Below are positions 23,400 to 35,207 of a DNA stretch of 64,000 nucleotides, piece by piece. Position numbers and translations under genes: made by a program. The notes beneath the pieces were generated by a model. It made no database searches, was not told where the DNA came from, and saw only the letters and a program-made list of their open reading frames with translations. The stretch is taken from positions 1,922,001-1,986,000 of the forward strand of contig OZ024851.1 of assembly GCA_964017145.1 (NCBI GenBank), in the 5' to 3' direction. Numbering within the stretch: the first letter of the stretch is position 1; every line of letters starts with the position of its first letter. Origin of the DNA: Agrocybe praecox. Its lineage: Eukaryota; Basidiomycota; Agaricomycetes; Agaricales; Agrocybaceae.

Positions 23400-24528
23400 C
23401 TACTTATAGTAGCTATAATGTCTTGTATTGAATGAATTAGAGACGTTGAATAAAGTGGTGTTTCCAGTGTCGTAATATTGTCTACCAGGGTTCGTGGGTC
23501 TCGTTTGAGCAAAGGCACCCGTCGTAACGATTCTAGTCTCCGGAGAGACGCGCGTCTCGGTGGACACTTGTGCTTGATGACGTTGTCGTTGTGCTCTTCT
23601 TTGAGCCCTTTCCCTTTGCCGAAGAGCCTGAGCTTCAACTTGCTCACCCTCATGTATCATACGTTCCTCTGCTTGAAGTCTCATAGCTAGTCTATGATCT
23701 TTCATTTCCTCTCGTCTGCGTTTCTGTTGTTCTTTCCTTCTGGGCTCTTCATCCTCTTCAAGTCGTCGTATTTGCGCAAGTGCCGACGTTCTCTTTGAAT
23801 TCCAAATCTCGTTAAAGGTCTTCCTTGCATCTTCCAGTCTCTGGGCACTAGCACGTGGTAATTGGTGGTCAGAATCCTCAAACTCGAGCTCTATCATTGC
23901 ACCATTCGTATGGTCAGCAATGATCTCTATCATTTTCCTATGCTTATAAGTGAGAAATCAACGTATACAGGAAGATGGAAACTCCAGGCTTACATCACAA
24001 GCCACCGAAACGGGTCTTCTATGCTTACTGCAACGTTTTGTCCAGCATTGCTTATACCTACCAGCTCACCGGCGGCCTTCTCTACGTCTACACGAACGGC
24101 TTCCACCGCCTTATTGAGGGCTGATGTGGGATATGAAGTGCTCTAAATGAATGCAATTAATAAAATAACCTATATAGGAGAATAATAACACATACCTCTG
24201 AGATAGACAAAAGTTCACGTAGACATGTTGTAAGAGCCTTAATAGTCTCTTCCGCGGCAGTCGATTTGAGTTCCACGACGATTCCTTCGAGAACATGATT
24301 ATGCGGGAAATCTTCAATCGATGGAGAGCCAGGGGAATGAATAACAGCAGGGGATTCATTTCGCAGAATAGTCTGATTGCCAGAAAAGTCGGCCTCAGAG
24401 AGTGTCGCGTCGGTATCTGTATATGATGAGCTATCATCCGAGTCCGAATCAGCATTGTCAACGCGATGGACGTTGTGGAAGTTGCTCGTATTCCTGACGT
24501 TGTAGAGAGTCAAAGCGTTGAAGGTCAT
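23400..24528 (-). CDS. Coiled-coil protein with Asn-rich ends (P2)
   Basis: Three exons, about 330 residues. ATG 24526-24528 begins MTFNALTLYNVRNTSNFHN, an Asn/aliphatic leader, then an acidic Ser/Asp tract (DSDSDDSSSYTDTDA). A helical region follows (LEGIVVELKST, IKALTTCLRELLSIS, LNKAVEAVRVDVEKAA). The third exon starts at CAT-AGG-AAA after the cttataag acceptor, which keeps frame with the donor after VA. It holds a long charged coiled coil (RRLEDDEEPRRKEQQKRRR-like, about residues 200-270). The C-terminus is TGNTTLFNVSNSFNTRHY. The same order (leader, acidic tract, helices, coiled coil, special tail) is seen in P3, 600 bases upstream on the same strand. No family name is known to me. Confidence 0.6.
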
Positions 24529-25119
24529 TATAACAGAGGGATGGAAGTTTGACACGGCAAGAATAAAGGATTTTCTTAAGTAGGGAGTCCTTAGTTACAC
24601 CTGGATGGTTTCCTGTGCAACAGGCATTAATTACGTACCAAATACCATACTCCTCGAAAATGGCACTGCCACTTGTTGTGGGCGTCAAATGCAGAGACTA
24701 GCTTGACTATTGGATATAGTATCAACCACCAGTATATGCAATTATGCACTGGTATAAACCATTCCCGAAGGTGGAGCGTTTTCTCAGCATGTTACACTTA
24801 CATGCCAGGGCTATCCAATGCTTCCATTCCTCTTAAACCGTTATTGGATCCCATACCTTGATTATAGTTCACGTTGAGCTCTGACGTTGCGCTGCGCTCA
24901 GTGCACAGCATCCAGGAGTGCCAAGGGTTAGAGTATAAGACCCTGATGTATTTTTATCCTAATCTATCTTTAGCTCACTGAATCACCGTACACATCAGTT
25001 AACATCATTGAAAACCTGGCTTTATGGAGTACATAATATTGGAATATATGGCATACGGTAATTATTGAGTCAAGACAGAAAATGCATAATAGAATCCCAA
25101 AAAGAATAAAGTGTATGAA

Positions 25120-26542
25120 TCACGCATTTCTGAATACGTTGTAGTGGCCACCTGGATACGGACCCCACTGACGAGCACCAGGCCGGACCCCAGGAGACAT
25201 GAAAATCCCATCTCTATTCATCACAAGCCCAGGAAGGCTAATACCGTCTTGAGTCAATGATACTCCCATCTGAGGCATTGGGTTATAGTTATATGTCTGG
25301 TGAGAGATGAATACAAATTCCGGACGGACTGTTTGCCTTGGTTGAGATTCGTCTTTCCCCGTGTTGCTTGTCTGCGGATTGGATGCAGGTGCCAGTGGGG
25401 TAGTACTATCCTTAGACGCTTCCATACGACGCTTCTCAGCCAATGCATCTTTCTCCAGACGCCGTGCACGAGCGCGTGCCTTCTTCTGCTTCCTCAAACG
25501 TTCTGCCTCTTCCTGTTGTTCCCGTTCCCATTCAGCCTCAAGAACGCGCATTCTCTCCATTTCCTCCTCTAAAATCCGTATAATCTCTTTATTAGTTGCA
25601 TTCTCCTCTCGTCGCTTCTTCTCTGCCTGCTTCTTCTCTTCCTCCTGGGCTCGTAATAACTCGATTTCCGCTCTCAATTCTCTAGTCTTCTGCTCCAATC
25701 TCAATTTCTCTTCCATCAGTCCCCGTTGTATTGCAGTTATATCTTCGCTCCCTTCGTTTGCTAACTTGGATTTGAACGCAGATATTGCATCCGTCAAGTT
25801 CTGCGCACAGATACATGCCATGATCGAATCGAAATCATCAGATTTGTCTTGGCCTCCAGCACCCTCCTTGTACTCAGAAATGATTTGGTTGATGCGACTG
25901 AGAAAAAAGAGCGTCAGAACACGATTTTGTTATTCCGGAACTAGATCAACGTACCTAACGAAGTGTTGAAGATTCTTCACGGTTTCCTTCGTGGCAGATT
26001 GGTCACCATCTGCAAGATCTTGTATCACCTGCTGTATGAGGACCTGTGCATCTCGAGCGACTAGCTCAAACTGTGACCTCGGCTCGAATGGGTTCTGTAT
26101 ACATTAATTTATGGTCAGAACAAAAGTACACTTCGGATAGACTTCACGAAATCACCTTTGCAACACGCCATAAATCACCAAGACACTCTATGGCGCTTTT
26201 GACAGTATCTTCCGCTTGAGTCAGTCTAAGACTGTCAAGGAGAATATTGAGAATGCCATCTCCACCAAAGGTTGACGACACAACCGAAGGGGGTCTATTA
26301 TCCTGAGCCAACGTCAGAGTGCTGGATGACACCAAACCCGAATTGGCAATTGGGAAGGTGGCAGGAAACGGGAACGAGATGTCTGCACTGCAGAGAGAGG
26401 AGTCTGAGAGCGTCGCAGTGTCCGAAAACGAATCGTCGTAAGAGTCCGTGCGCCGCTCGACTCGTGGTTGAGGAAACACCATGTCGTTGTTATTGTCGTT
26501 CTCGATGTTGCTGGTAATGATGGGTCCAGTAAAGGCAGTCAT
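25120..26542 (-). CDS. Coiled-coil protein with Asn-rich leader (P3)
   Basis: Three exons, about 430 residues. It starts MTAFTGPIITSNIENDNNND (ATG 26540-26542), then a Ser/Asp tract (DSYDDSFSDTATLSDSS), then helices (ILNILLDSLRLTQAEDTV, LVARDAQVLIQQVIQDL). A pair of cysteines occurs in IMACICAQNLTDAI. The charged coiled coil spans about 130 residues (EKLRLEQKTRELRAEIELL and onward). The tail is Gly/Pro/Asn-rich: HQTYNYNPMPQMGVSLTQDG, then GPYPGGHYNVFRN. It has the same domain order as P2 and probably arose by duplication, with strong divergence. The long plus-strand frame at 25361-25969 is its antisense shadow. Family unknown. Confidence 0.6.
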
Positions 26543-27108
26543 AGCTCTTGACACTCAAGCAGCAATTGAGCCGAAATGGAAGAATAGCAGTGGCTCGTCA
26601 GTAAGTGGGCTGGATGATCCTTAAGTACCTTTTTCTTCTTCCTTAGTTTGTAGTCACGTGGTCGAAGTACACAGCAACGGGAGCATTATTATTGTTATGA
26701 GTAGTTGGCAGATATCCATGGGCATCTTGTTATACTATCTGAGGGGCTGCTATCCTCATTGAGTAAGTGGCTATCATTCCGAATTTTCCGACACAGCCAT
26801 AGAACAAGTGGCAGATCAGAGAACGCGACACTGCCATGCTGTGCTTGACAACTGTGCTTCATGGCCGCACGAGTACACTAGTTACTTGATTTGGTATTAT
26901 TAACGTCCATTTTAGTAGTTTCCGCACTGTCAAAATTGGGAGCTGTATTAACTGCCGCAGCTTTTACGTGCCGCTCATTAGAGTCATTGTAATGTTATTA
27001 CTAGTACTAGTAGCTCACCGACCTGTGAAGTGGAATTTCGACCAAATTCGGTGCATTATCCACCAATTTTCTTCAATATCCACCATCTCCCACTGCTGGC
27101 TTTGATTG
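26543..27108. other. Gene-free interval
   Basis: Upstream flank of P3. No credible frame or RNA gene. Near 27090-27230 the phrase gctggctttgatcgct appears twice in opposite orientation, a small inverted repeat. Confidence 0.4.
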
Positions 27109-27560
27109 CTATATGCTCAACATATCGGTAAAAATATACGTAATATATATCTTACTGCATAGTATATTTTCATCGTACATGTTGAAAATATAGCGATCAA
27201 AGCCAGCAGTGTACATGGCATGGCACTGAGCTATGTACGGCATGAACTTCATAGATTCTGTTCCTGCGTCTCCAGAAGATCTTGAATACGAAGGATCGTG
27301 TTCTTCCTTGACTTTGTAATCTTCCACGAATGCGTCAATTTCACTTGAGAAAGCTTCAATACAAGCGGCGCTTCTTTGTGCATAACACATACAACTCACT
27401 CCAAAAATTTCTGTATATGATTTCCTTCCTTCTGCATCGTTTCTGCTCCTTCCTTGAAATATGGACTAGTCATCGTAAGTGCCGACAGTGACTTATATCT
27501 AGCATCCTTTATAGTCTTCTCAAAGCCGAAATTCTCTTTGTAGTCATCCTTTACAAACAA
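27109..27560 (-). pseudogene. Possible remnant of a P2/P3-like gene
   Basis: The minus strand reads DDYKENFGFEKTIKDARYKS, a helix ending KEGNHIQKFLE at a gtgagt donor, then SCMCYAQRSAACIEAFSSEI. This last piece lines up with IMACICAQNLTDAISAF of P3 (Cys-x-Cys followed by Ala/Ile/Phe spacing). No coiled-coil exon or Asn tail was found downstream, and the upstream exons to about 27985 are unclear. It may be a fragment, or the middle of a small gene I cannot resolve. Confidence 0.25.
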
Positions 27561-28086
27561 ACAAAATATGATCAGAAGTTGAAACTTGAAAACGTCAATA
27601 AAACGGGTCGGAAGAAAGGAGATATATCAGAAAACTCCACGGAAGCCACACGGAATACTTGAACAAGAACGTGTATTCAGCGGTACAGTAGTCTCCTGAA
27701 AGCGACAGACAGTAAGTCTTATAAGTCCAAAGAAACGATTGTGATTAAGACTCTCAAGTACTCAGGTAAGTCCTCGCCTCACTCATCCGTCTTTTACTTT
27801 GAAAGAAATTCATAGACTCATCCATTTCACAAGCCATAGTAGCGCACCGTCGTGACTGTGTTCAAGGAGCGTCGATATTCCTCCTGTAGTCGTAGATTCT
27901 TCTACATTATCTGTGCCCCCTTCAACCTCTTCGTCACCCTGCTTGAACACTCGGGCTGGAACCCGTTCTATATATGATACAATCTATGTCGTGAGAACGT
28001 TGAATGGTCTTTATTGGTCTATGACATTAGCAGCATGAAGTACCTGACGAGCAATACATATTCCACATACCGAGTCAGGACATTGC

Positions 28087-29644
28087 CTATATGTGTGGCA
28101 AGAAGCTCGTCCATTGCACCACGGCTGTTGCGCTGGGTGTAAGATGTCGCAGTCCCAGAAATCCCTCTATAAGGAGATAAAATCGAGCCAAAATATACAG
28201 CGGGAGGGAATACATCGTCAATTTCCACATAACTCCGTACAGAATGACAATTAGAGTTGTCGGAAGGAAACGGAAACCTGTTTTGTGGTGCAGATACGCG
28301 AAGCCGTTGGCCAAGATCATGAAGCAAGGTATGCAAGTAATGATGATAGAAGATATTTGCCATAGCAGTGCTTCGTGGTGCGAGGGAAAGACGAGAAACC
28401 ACCCAGCGCAGTGAATGGCACCAAACGCCGACGCGATCACTGAAGCTGACGACATGATTTCCCCACTTCGTTCATTCCCGATGGAGTAAAACGTTGGGAC
28501 TTTCAATTGACCGTCTTTAATGGTGTATATAGGAAGTCCTCTCCCTCGTCTAGCTTCTGCCATTTGACCCATACGAACAAGGGGGTACCGCAGTGCACGC
28601 ATGAGATCGCGCCCATTGATAGTGGAAAAGATTGCCATTAATAATTGAAGTCGAATCGCCACTGATACCCAAGTATTCCCAGGTATTCCTTTAATACTCT
28701 CAAGGAACCTATAAAGAGGACGATTGGGCTCTACAAGATGATTTTCTTCAGGCACATTCAGGTAAAGAATACAAATTTCTCACCTTGCTGGGATAAAGAT
28801 AACGATATACTAGACAGCCTGAGAGTGTTCTCGTGCCTACGTTTCCTTTTGTTTGAGATGTGGATAGTAATTGGGATCTCCGCATTGAGGGGCTTGTTCC
28901 ACCAAAGATAATAGATGAACGCATTGAGAAAAGCAAACGCTACAGTGACCAGCTCGAGTTCTGTGATCGCCAGACCTTGAATTTTTCTTGATATGCACTG
29001 CGCGATAAACCACGTAGTCTGTCCAAGAACAACAGCCTTGCTGAACCCATCTGCCTTACTCCTATCCTTAATATCCTCCTCTTCCACTGTCGGGAAATCA
29101 ATCCTCCCTTGATAATATAATCCATGGAAATTTGTAAGGTCATCGTACTCCAAGACCTTCTTTGGCTTATTGTTCTCGTATAACATGAAGCCACCCATCT
29201 GGAGGAAGAATCCGTGAGTTCTTGTCCATCCAGGATGTTGCACTGAAGCATGTGATCAATTCAGTGAGCTACACTTCGTACAAACGCAACGTCAGAAGAA
29301 AATAAACCTTTGAATTCTTGAACCATTTTTCGAGCACCGAGCCATTGCCGCATTGCCCAATATATGATGAGTTCGGGCGCGAGAATGGCCCAGAGCATAA
29401 GTTCCAGTCGACGTACAAAAATCTTCGATTTTGTTTCCTTTGGTCCAGGCATGTTCGGGTGTACAGAAACCCAGGTGCATGCGAATAGAGTGGCAATACA
29501 ACTCCAGAGAATGTCTCATATCGATCTCCGATCTGGACAGATGCAGTCGTCGTTTGGGACTGCTCGTGGATAGCCAAGATTAATTTCGTCAGTGCCTCCG
29601 CTGCTGGGCCTTAGAAGGTGCAGAAATAAAACCAGGACAAGCAT
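28087..29644 (-). pseudogene. Large multispanning membrane protein, family member E, with one internal stop
   Basis: ATG 29642-29644 begins MLVLVLFLHLLRPSSGG, then DDCICPDRRSI, then TGA (29516-29518), then DILWSCIATLFACTWVSVHPN in the same frame. Member C has Trp (TGG) at the equivalent site (ERSMWDIVWSC), so a single base change made the stop. Everything after it is intact: LMLWAILAPELIIYWAMRQW, GWTRTHGFFLQMGGFMLYE, DRSKADGFSKAVVLGQTTWF, LWWNKPLNAEIP, GAIHCAGWFLVFPS and the end WTSFLPHI (stop at 28087). Splice sites near 28755 and 29250-29305 look usable. Either the gene died recently, or this strain carries a null allele; readthrough or an unrecognised intron over the stop is less likely. 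A TATA-like tatttata lies about 110 bases upstream. Confidence 0.65.
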
Positions 29645-30042
29645 GGGACCAGCCGCGTTGGTGACGATGAACAGACTCGCAGGTTACATGTACACGTGTT
29701 TTGTGGTTTGATCGAAATCTGCTACGAACTCCCACGGCGTGCGTGGGACCGTAATATAAATAGACACATCGACCACTCAGTCATTGGGTTTTTAACGACT
29801 TGGCCACCAAAATTGAATCATCGCGACCTCAAACATCGTCTTACTAGACCGTCGCAAACACACCATCTAGAGAGTGAAATATGAAGTGGTTTCTGCCACG
29901 AGTGGAGACGCGACACTTATTCACCCAATTTATCCCTGTTTTCAATTTTGCGATCTTTCATCAAAAATCGTCCGTAAAATGTCAAAACTTCATTTTAGCA
30001 CTCACAGTCATCATTTTTTTTTTCTACACAAGAGGATACACG

Positions 30043-30343
30043 TCAATACAAATGGATAGAGATCTTCTTCTGACCTTGCTCCTCCTGGGAAGCCTTGGTG
30101 AAATTAACGGTAAGAATACGAATACCATCATCTAACGAAGGTTTGATATCGTTGGGCGGAGGAATAAACGGAATCAGTCAAAACCCTTCGAAGACATACC
30201 TTGACGCCAGTAAGCAACTTCAGCGTCCTAAATACTCAAGTTCCCATATTATGGACATCTATTTGGACATCGTCCTTCTTCATCCCCGGGAGCTCGAACG
30301 TCACGGTGACGAGGTTCTTCTTGGAGTCTTAGTTCAGGTCCAT
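30043..30343 (-). pseudogene. Small heat-shock protein (Hsp20 / alpha-crystallin) pseudogene
   Basis: The minus strand encodes an alpha-crystallin core: MDLN, stop, then DSKKNLVTVTFELPGMKKDD and VQIDVHN, then MGT, stop (TGA 30236-30238). After an intron-like gap comes the closing strand DIKPSLDDGIRILTVNF with KASQEEQGQKKISIHLY (stop 30043-30045). Hsp20 proteins normally read through LPGLKKEDVxIDVHN and end with a VTFPK-like strand, so the match is clear. The TAA at 30329-30331 and the TGA inside the core kill the frame, and the N-terminal arm is not recognisable upstream. Neighbouring bases 30344-30720 hold only shadow frames. Confidence 0.65.
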
Positions 30344-31237
30344 GCTGCGAGAGAGGACATATCAGTTATACGGCTTTTTGAAGACGAATGGGATGTGTTG
30401 ATCGATTGGAGGAGGAGAAAGCAAGGAAAAAGAGGACAACAACTCACCTAGGCCTCACCTCTTTTTCATCCCTGGTATCACTCCTCTGCACGGCTCTGCT
30501 TTCCAACGCTCGATCCAGCGCCGCTCCCGCTACTATTGTTGCGACTCTAACCCGCATAGTTCCAGGAATTCTCAATGGATTCGGTCGAGGTCGTGGAAAT
30601 GATTTGACTAGCTTGAGTCTCGAGAGCTTACCAATTTTTTTGAATTCTCATCCAACAATACGTCGTTCAATTAAGCACTACAACCTCACTTGGATTCAGA
30701 GTCCTAAAAATGAAATATAAAAAATACCCACACATTCTGACGCCTAATTTAGATTGACCCACCGGTCCACCTTCACCCCTATCCGGCAAACGGTAACCGG
30801 TAACCTCCAATACCCAGACCGGTCACCGACCGGCGAAGAATAAAAATCAATGACGTCACATCATCATCATTCACGTATACCCGACCTGCCCGACATTCCT
30901 ACACGACGAGTTCAACATGAAGAAAAATAACATACGAACGACGCGAAAAAAAAAAACTTCAACAAATACACAAACTCGTTTCTATTCTATTCTAATCAGT
31001 ACGGAATAGTACGTATACTAATTTTCATCTTCCCGTCGTAGGACGGACGGACGTGCGGAAGGAGGGGTCATACAAAACATGAACAGACATGAGTGAGGGA
31101 GAAAACAGAAGAGGTGCTATTCAGAATTTGTATATGTAATATGCGCGCTATGTAATAGTAATCATCATCATCATTGTCGTCGCTTCCCTCCCCATAAAAA
31201 AAATCGAAAACATAAAAAAGAACAACAAACGGAGAAA
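30344..31237. other. Gene-free interval with ACCGGT-rich patch
   Basis: At 30760-30840 the motif accggt/ggtaacc recurs many times in about 80 bases, as in the subterminal repeats of fungal hAT-type MITEs. No paired ends could be defined. The remainder is AT-rich 3' flank of the desaturase gene. Confidence 0.35.
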
Positions 31238-32826
31238 CTATCCGAGGATACCCTCTCCATCCGAGTACGCCGTACTGCTATTGTACGGTGAGCTCAGTTC
31301 GTTATATCTTGCAATTTTTAGTCTTTGACTAGGTGGGATCATCTTGTCGTCTATTCCTTGGCGCATTCCTCCGTGCAGCACACCAACGCGCTTCATAGCG
31401 AGCAACTGTAAAGCAACAAAATAAGAAAATAATTTCATAACAGAAAAGCGAAGAAAGACATACGTTGTGAGCAGCGTTGGAATGGTCATACACACCACCG
31501 AAGAAGGCCGTGGTAGCGTCTTTACCAATCATCTTTACCACCAGATGGGGACCTCCAGGATGTTCCTCAATGAATTTGGAAACGTCGTGGATGAAGCCAG
31601 AGATGAGGACAAGGGGGCGTTTGGCAGCTTGCTCTTGGTCTAAAGAAATAGATTCAGGACGAATGCAGACAGACAGGAGGAAATGCACGTACAGCTCTCC
31701 CAGCTGATGACGGGAAGGTCGTCACTGTTTGTTGGCCAGGCGAGTCTCTCCTGTGTTTCCTTGAGCTTCTTAAGTTCCATGGTAAGCTGACCCTTGCGGA
31801 CTTCGTTCTCGGGGAAGACCTAAAAACGGAAAGGTTAGGGAACCGATTCAGGGTCGGAGGAAAGCGAACATACCTTGAGATGGCTAGCGAGTCCGAGCTT
31901 CTGGCATGTCCAGATGAACCATTTAGTGGGGTCGTATTGGTGCCACTTGATGGCATTTCGGTAGTCCATAGGGAATTGATGATGGAAGTTGTGGTAGCCT
32001 TCACCAATAGTAACGAGAGCGGTAGCGAAATGGTCGCGGGGAGTGTGCTTGTCATCGAAAGGAGTCTCGCCGAGCCAGTGAGCCAAAGAGTTGACGCAGA
32101 AAGTGGACTAGAAGCGCGTCAATAACGGCATAGAGCCACGAAAACATGAAAATTACTCACATGGTGGACGAAGCACAATCTAAGAACACCGGCGTAAACG
32201 TATCCACCGGCGGCGTCGTTCCAAAAGTACCAAGGGATGATTGTAGGAATGACGAAAGCGGTAAGGAGGATGAGGTGGATGTACCACTTGTGTTGCCAAC
32301 GGACAACGGGGTTCTTGCTGAGGTCACTAACGTCAGCGACACCGGGTTTGCGGCGGGGCTTCATCAACATCCAGCCAATGTGAGAGTAGAAGAAACCCTT
32401 GTGGGCGTTGTATGGGTCGAGGTCGGTGTCGGTGTAACGATGATGGGCACGGTGACCCCTTGACCACCATTTGATAGAGCCCTCAACGGCACCAGCTCCA
32501 GCGAAAGCGAGGAAATATTGTAGCGGGAGTGACGCATTGTAGGAACGGTGAGCCCAAAGACGATGGTAGCCTGCAGTGATGCCAAGACCGGTGACAAAGT
32601 AGTAGAAAATGGAGAAAAAGAAAGTCTCCCATCTCAGTTTGACGAAGTAGGCGCCGATGAGACCAGCGACGGGGGTGACACAGAGAATAACGACGTTGAG
32701 CCAGTTAAGGTCGTTAATAACGTTGTCCCATCTGAATGGGGGAAGGGGTTTCTGGGTCTTGAGAGTGTGCTCGACGTAGTTGTCGGGAATGTTGAGGTCG
32801 GAGGGGGTGTCGTTGGCGGCGACCAT
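31238..32826 (-). CDS. OLE1: Delta-9 fatty-acid (stearoyl-CoA) desaturase
   Basis: Roughly 460 residues in about five exons. It introduces the first cis double bond into palmitoyl- and stearoyl-CoA in the ER membrane, using electrons from its own cytochrome b5 domain. The three histidine boxes are present: HRLWAH, HRAHH and HNFHH. Transmembrane pairs include [17 protein letters not shown] and [19 protein letters not shown]. The C-terminal cytochrome b5 part has [20 protein letters not shown] (haem-ligand HPGG). I chose the ATG at 32824-32826 ([12 protein letters not shown]) because the frame upstream has only a TTG, and a TATA-like ttaaata lies near 32900. It ends YSDGEGILG (31238). The upstream region (32980-33070) is rich in C/T runs. 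All exons look intact. Confidence 0.92.
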
Positions 32827-35207
32827 GTTCGTCGTCGTCGTCGTCGTTGTTGGCGTCGAAGGAGGGGCGGTGAGCAAACAGAAAAGAAAAGCGGGGCTGG
32901 CTATTTAACCCTCCATCATCATTTTTTTGGGGAATCCACGCCAAACTTAGCCTAGCCCGGCTTAGTCATCAATGACAGCTTCGCTCCCCAAACACAGAGA
33001 GCTTCTTTCTGGCCCTTTTCTAGGCGCACTCTTTTTTTCTTTTTTTTTTCTTTTCCTTTTTCCCCTCAAAACAAGCGCCTTTTCAAAATTCACTTCCCTC
33101 TCTTTTCTCAGAATTATCGTCACGTGAACTCGTTAATCTTTGGGGGGTCTATATATGGAAATGTCCAGGCCCAATTCACATGTTTTACCATGACTTCATT
33201 TACCAGGAGCTCTCTGCCCGACGCCAAGCCGCTTTCGTTACTCGTCTTTCTTTCTACTCCAATTTCCTTCAAATTTTTGCCTTCGGAATAGGTGGAATGT
33301 AATGGAAATGAAATTTCCATTAATTCCCGCCAGAACTCGCATCAAAAAAACCCAAGAATGAACGTAAAAATTCATCCTTTACGGCCATTACGGACGCGCG
33401 TTGTCTCCGAAACGAGTCTGGATTCTAGATGAACAGGCTGCGCCCCAGAGTAAAAAGGTCATCATATTCATGTTGGGAGCAGTATTTTATTGGAGTTTGG
33501 GGCAGTCACATTCTCCTTCTCCATAAATCAAGTGTTAGCGCGCTCCAACACCTGCCTTCACCCTCTCCGGCTACTTTAGCGCGTGGCGATGCAGTTCTAA
33601 AAATAGACACTTTGACCGCTCCATCCACTCGGCTCGTTAACATTGCTCAGCCGACTCAAATCTAATCGACTTTGTATTATTTGCCTTCAATCGCTTCTGT
33701 GTCCCCTACTAATTAACTCGCCCCATAGTTCCTTGAACGTTTAGTACCCCATCTTACTGAATGCAAACTTAACCCGTTCTTACCCAATTCCCCACTCGCC
33801 AAATTGCCCCCATTGAAGTCTATTGATCCCCTCGAACTTGTCATTGATTCCAACAACTTCGCACTCAACCCCAGAAAAAAAAATCCTGCCTATGATCTCT
33901 GAAATTCGCATTCTCTGGGGTGGCGTCTATATTCTCTCTCTTCCCAACCCTTTTTGCACGAGACACATGTCACAAATATCACCCGCATATACAAGCACGC
34001 GTTCAATCAGTTTGGAGCGCAACATCGATATGTTCGATAATTATACCGATGTTTAATATCAGATAAGCCTGCGCAAGCCTGTAGACCACATGTATCCAGC
34101 CCCACGACGAAGAAAATCAGGTGAAGATGTTTATGGATGAACGACAAACATCTCTGATTCAAGTAATCTATGAAACCTGAATTGAACCCCGCCGTGGATC
34201 CTAGTGGACAACGCGCCCGAATACTATCGGACACATGCCGATAATTAGCCATAACGGTCACTGCACTGAGCAATCCGAGTCTCCAACTCTCCGTACATAA
34301 TCCTCTTATAGATCAAGTCGACAACACTTCCCCAGAGCGCTCGCCAAGAAGATATGTACCAAGACGTCATGCTATATATACGTATGCATGTATGCACGTA
34401 GGTAGGAACACCTCAGACGTTTAGAAGCACCAGTCATGTCAGGTCGAGACGCCCGTTTTCTTTTTGCGGGTCGTCATCGGCCAGTGACAAATTACATCGT
34501 GGTGTCAAGACTAATAAAAAGACGAGACTCTGTATAACTGGTATCGATCTCGGAAAACGAAACATCTCAGTCTAGTCACGTATATCGTTTGCAATTCAAG
34601 ATCCAAGCTAATGTGGACTTACGTACGCTTTCCCTTTCTCTTCTTCCTAATATAAATAATTCCCCAAGAAGGACACATTTTGGGGTTCGTCGGTCTAACC
34701 AACTCACAGCTTATTCTATGTAATTTAGCCTGTTTCATTTCTCTCGGATAGCCATTGCCCGACGGAACGATACTATCCATGATACACGCATTTCTAATAT
34801 TCATGTGTTAACATCACATTGCCGAATTCCCTTCATTCCTAGCTTGCATTTACTGGTGTATCTAAGAGCATCTAAGGTTGATCACCAGAAAAGAAAGAAG
34901 AAATTTAAGAACAATTTAAGCTTCTGAAAAAGACTTTCAACTTCTTGGTGCATTAAAGAAACACCAATTCATACAACCTACGCTTAGCTGATCGGGATCT
35001 ATAAATGGCACATATGGGTCGCCGTCAACAGGGCCCGAATGTTAAATGATCATTGTTGTTGAAAGAATACATCAATGCGTTGTTAATTGCGGACAATGAC
35101 CACTCTTTATGCCACAATACTATAACTATGAAAGTAGGACACGGATGGTCTTGTCAGTTTCTCTCAGCCTTTCAGCGCACCTTTCTTTCTTTTTTGTCCC
35201 TCTTACG
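32827..35207. other. Long gene-free interval, about 2.4 kb
   Basis: Starts with the desaturase promoter (pyrimidine-rich on the plus strand at 33020-33070, TATA-like element near 32900). The rest holds scattered frames under 90 codons without domains, splice logic or repeats I can name. A non-coding RNA or a divergent small gene cannot be excluded by eye. Confidence 0.4.

Noticed and set aside
25361..25969. Long plus-strand frame of 202 codons
   Set aside because: It is the antisense shadow of the P3 coiled-coil exon; its Arg/Ser/Phe-rich composition follows from the Glu/Lys-rich opposite strand.
4773..29518. TGA recoded as tryptophan, since two TGG-to-TGA changes were seen
   Set aside because: TGA serves as the ordinary stop in other genes here (for example the epoxide hydrolase, FIST and Listerin genes), and the S9 copy carries other lesions as well.
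32875..32877. Desaturase start 17 codons upstream of the chosen ATG
   Set aside because: The codon there is TTG, and the TATA-like element near 32900 would place the transcript start at about that position.
35109..35207. Upstream ATG giving the 35.2 kb protein a hydrophobic N-terminus
   Set aside because: Possible, but the added residues look like translated 5' leader (CT-rich), and the following protein is basic and disordered, unlike a secreted one.
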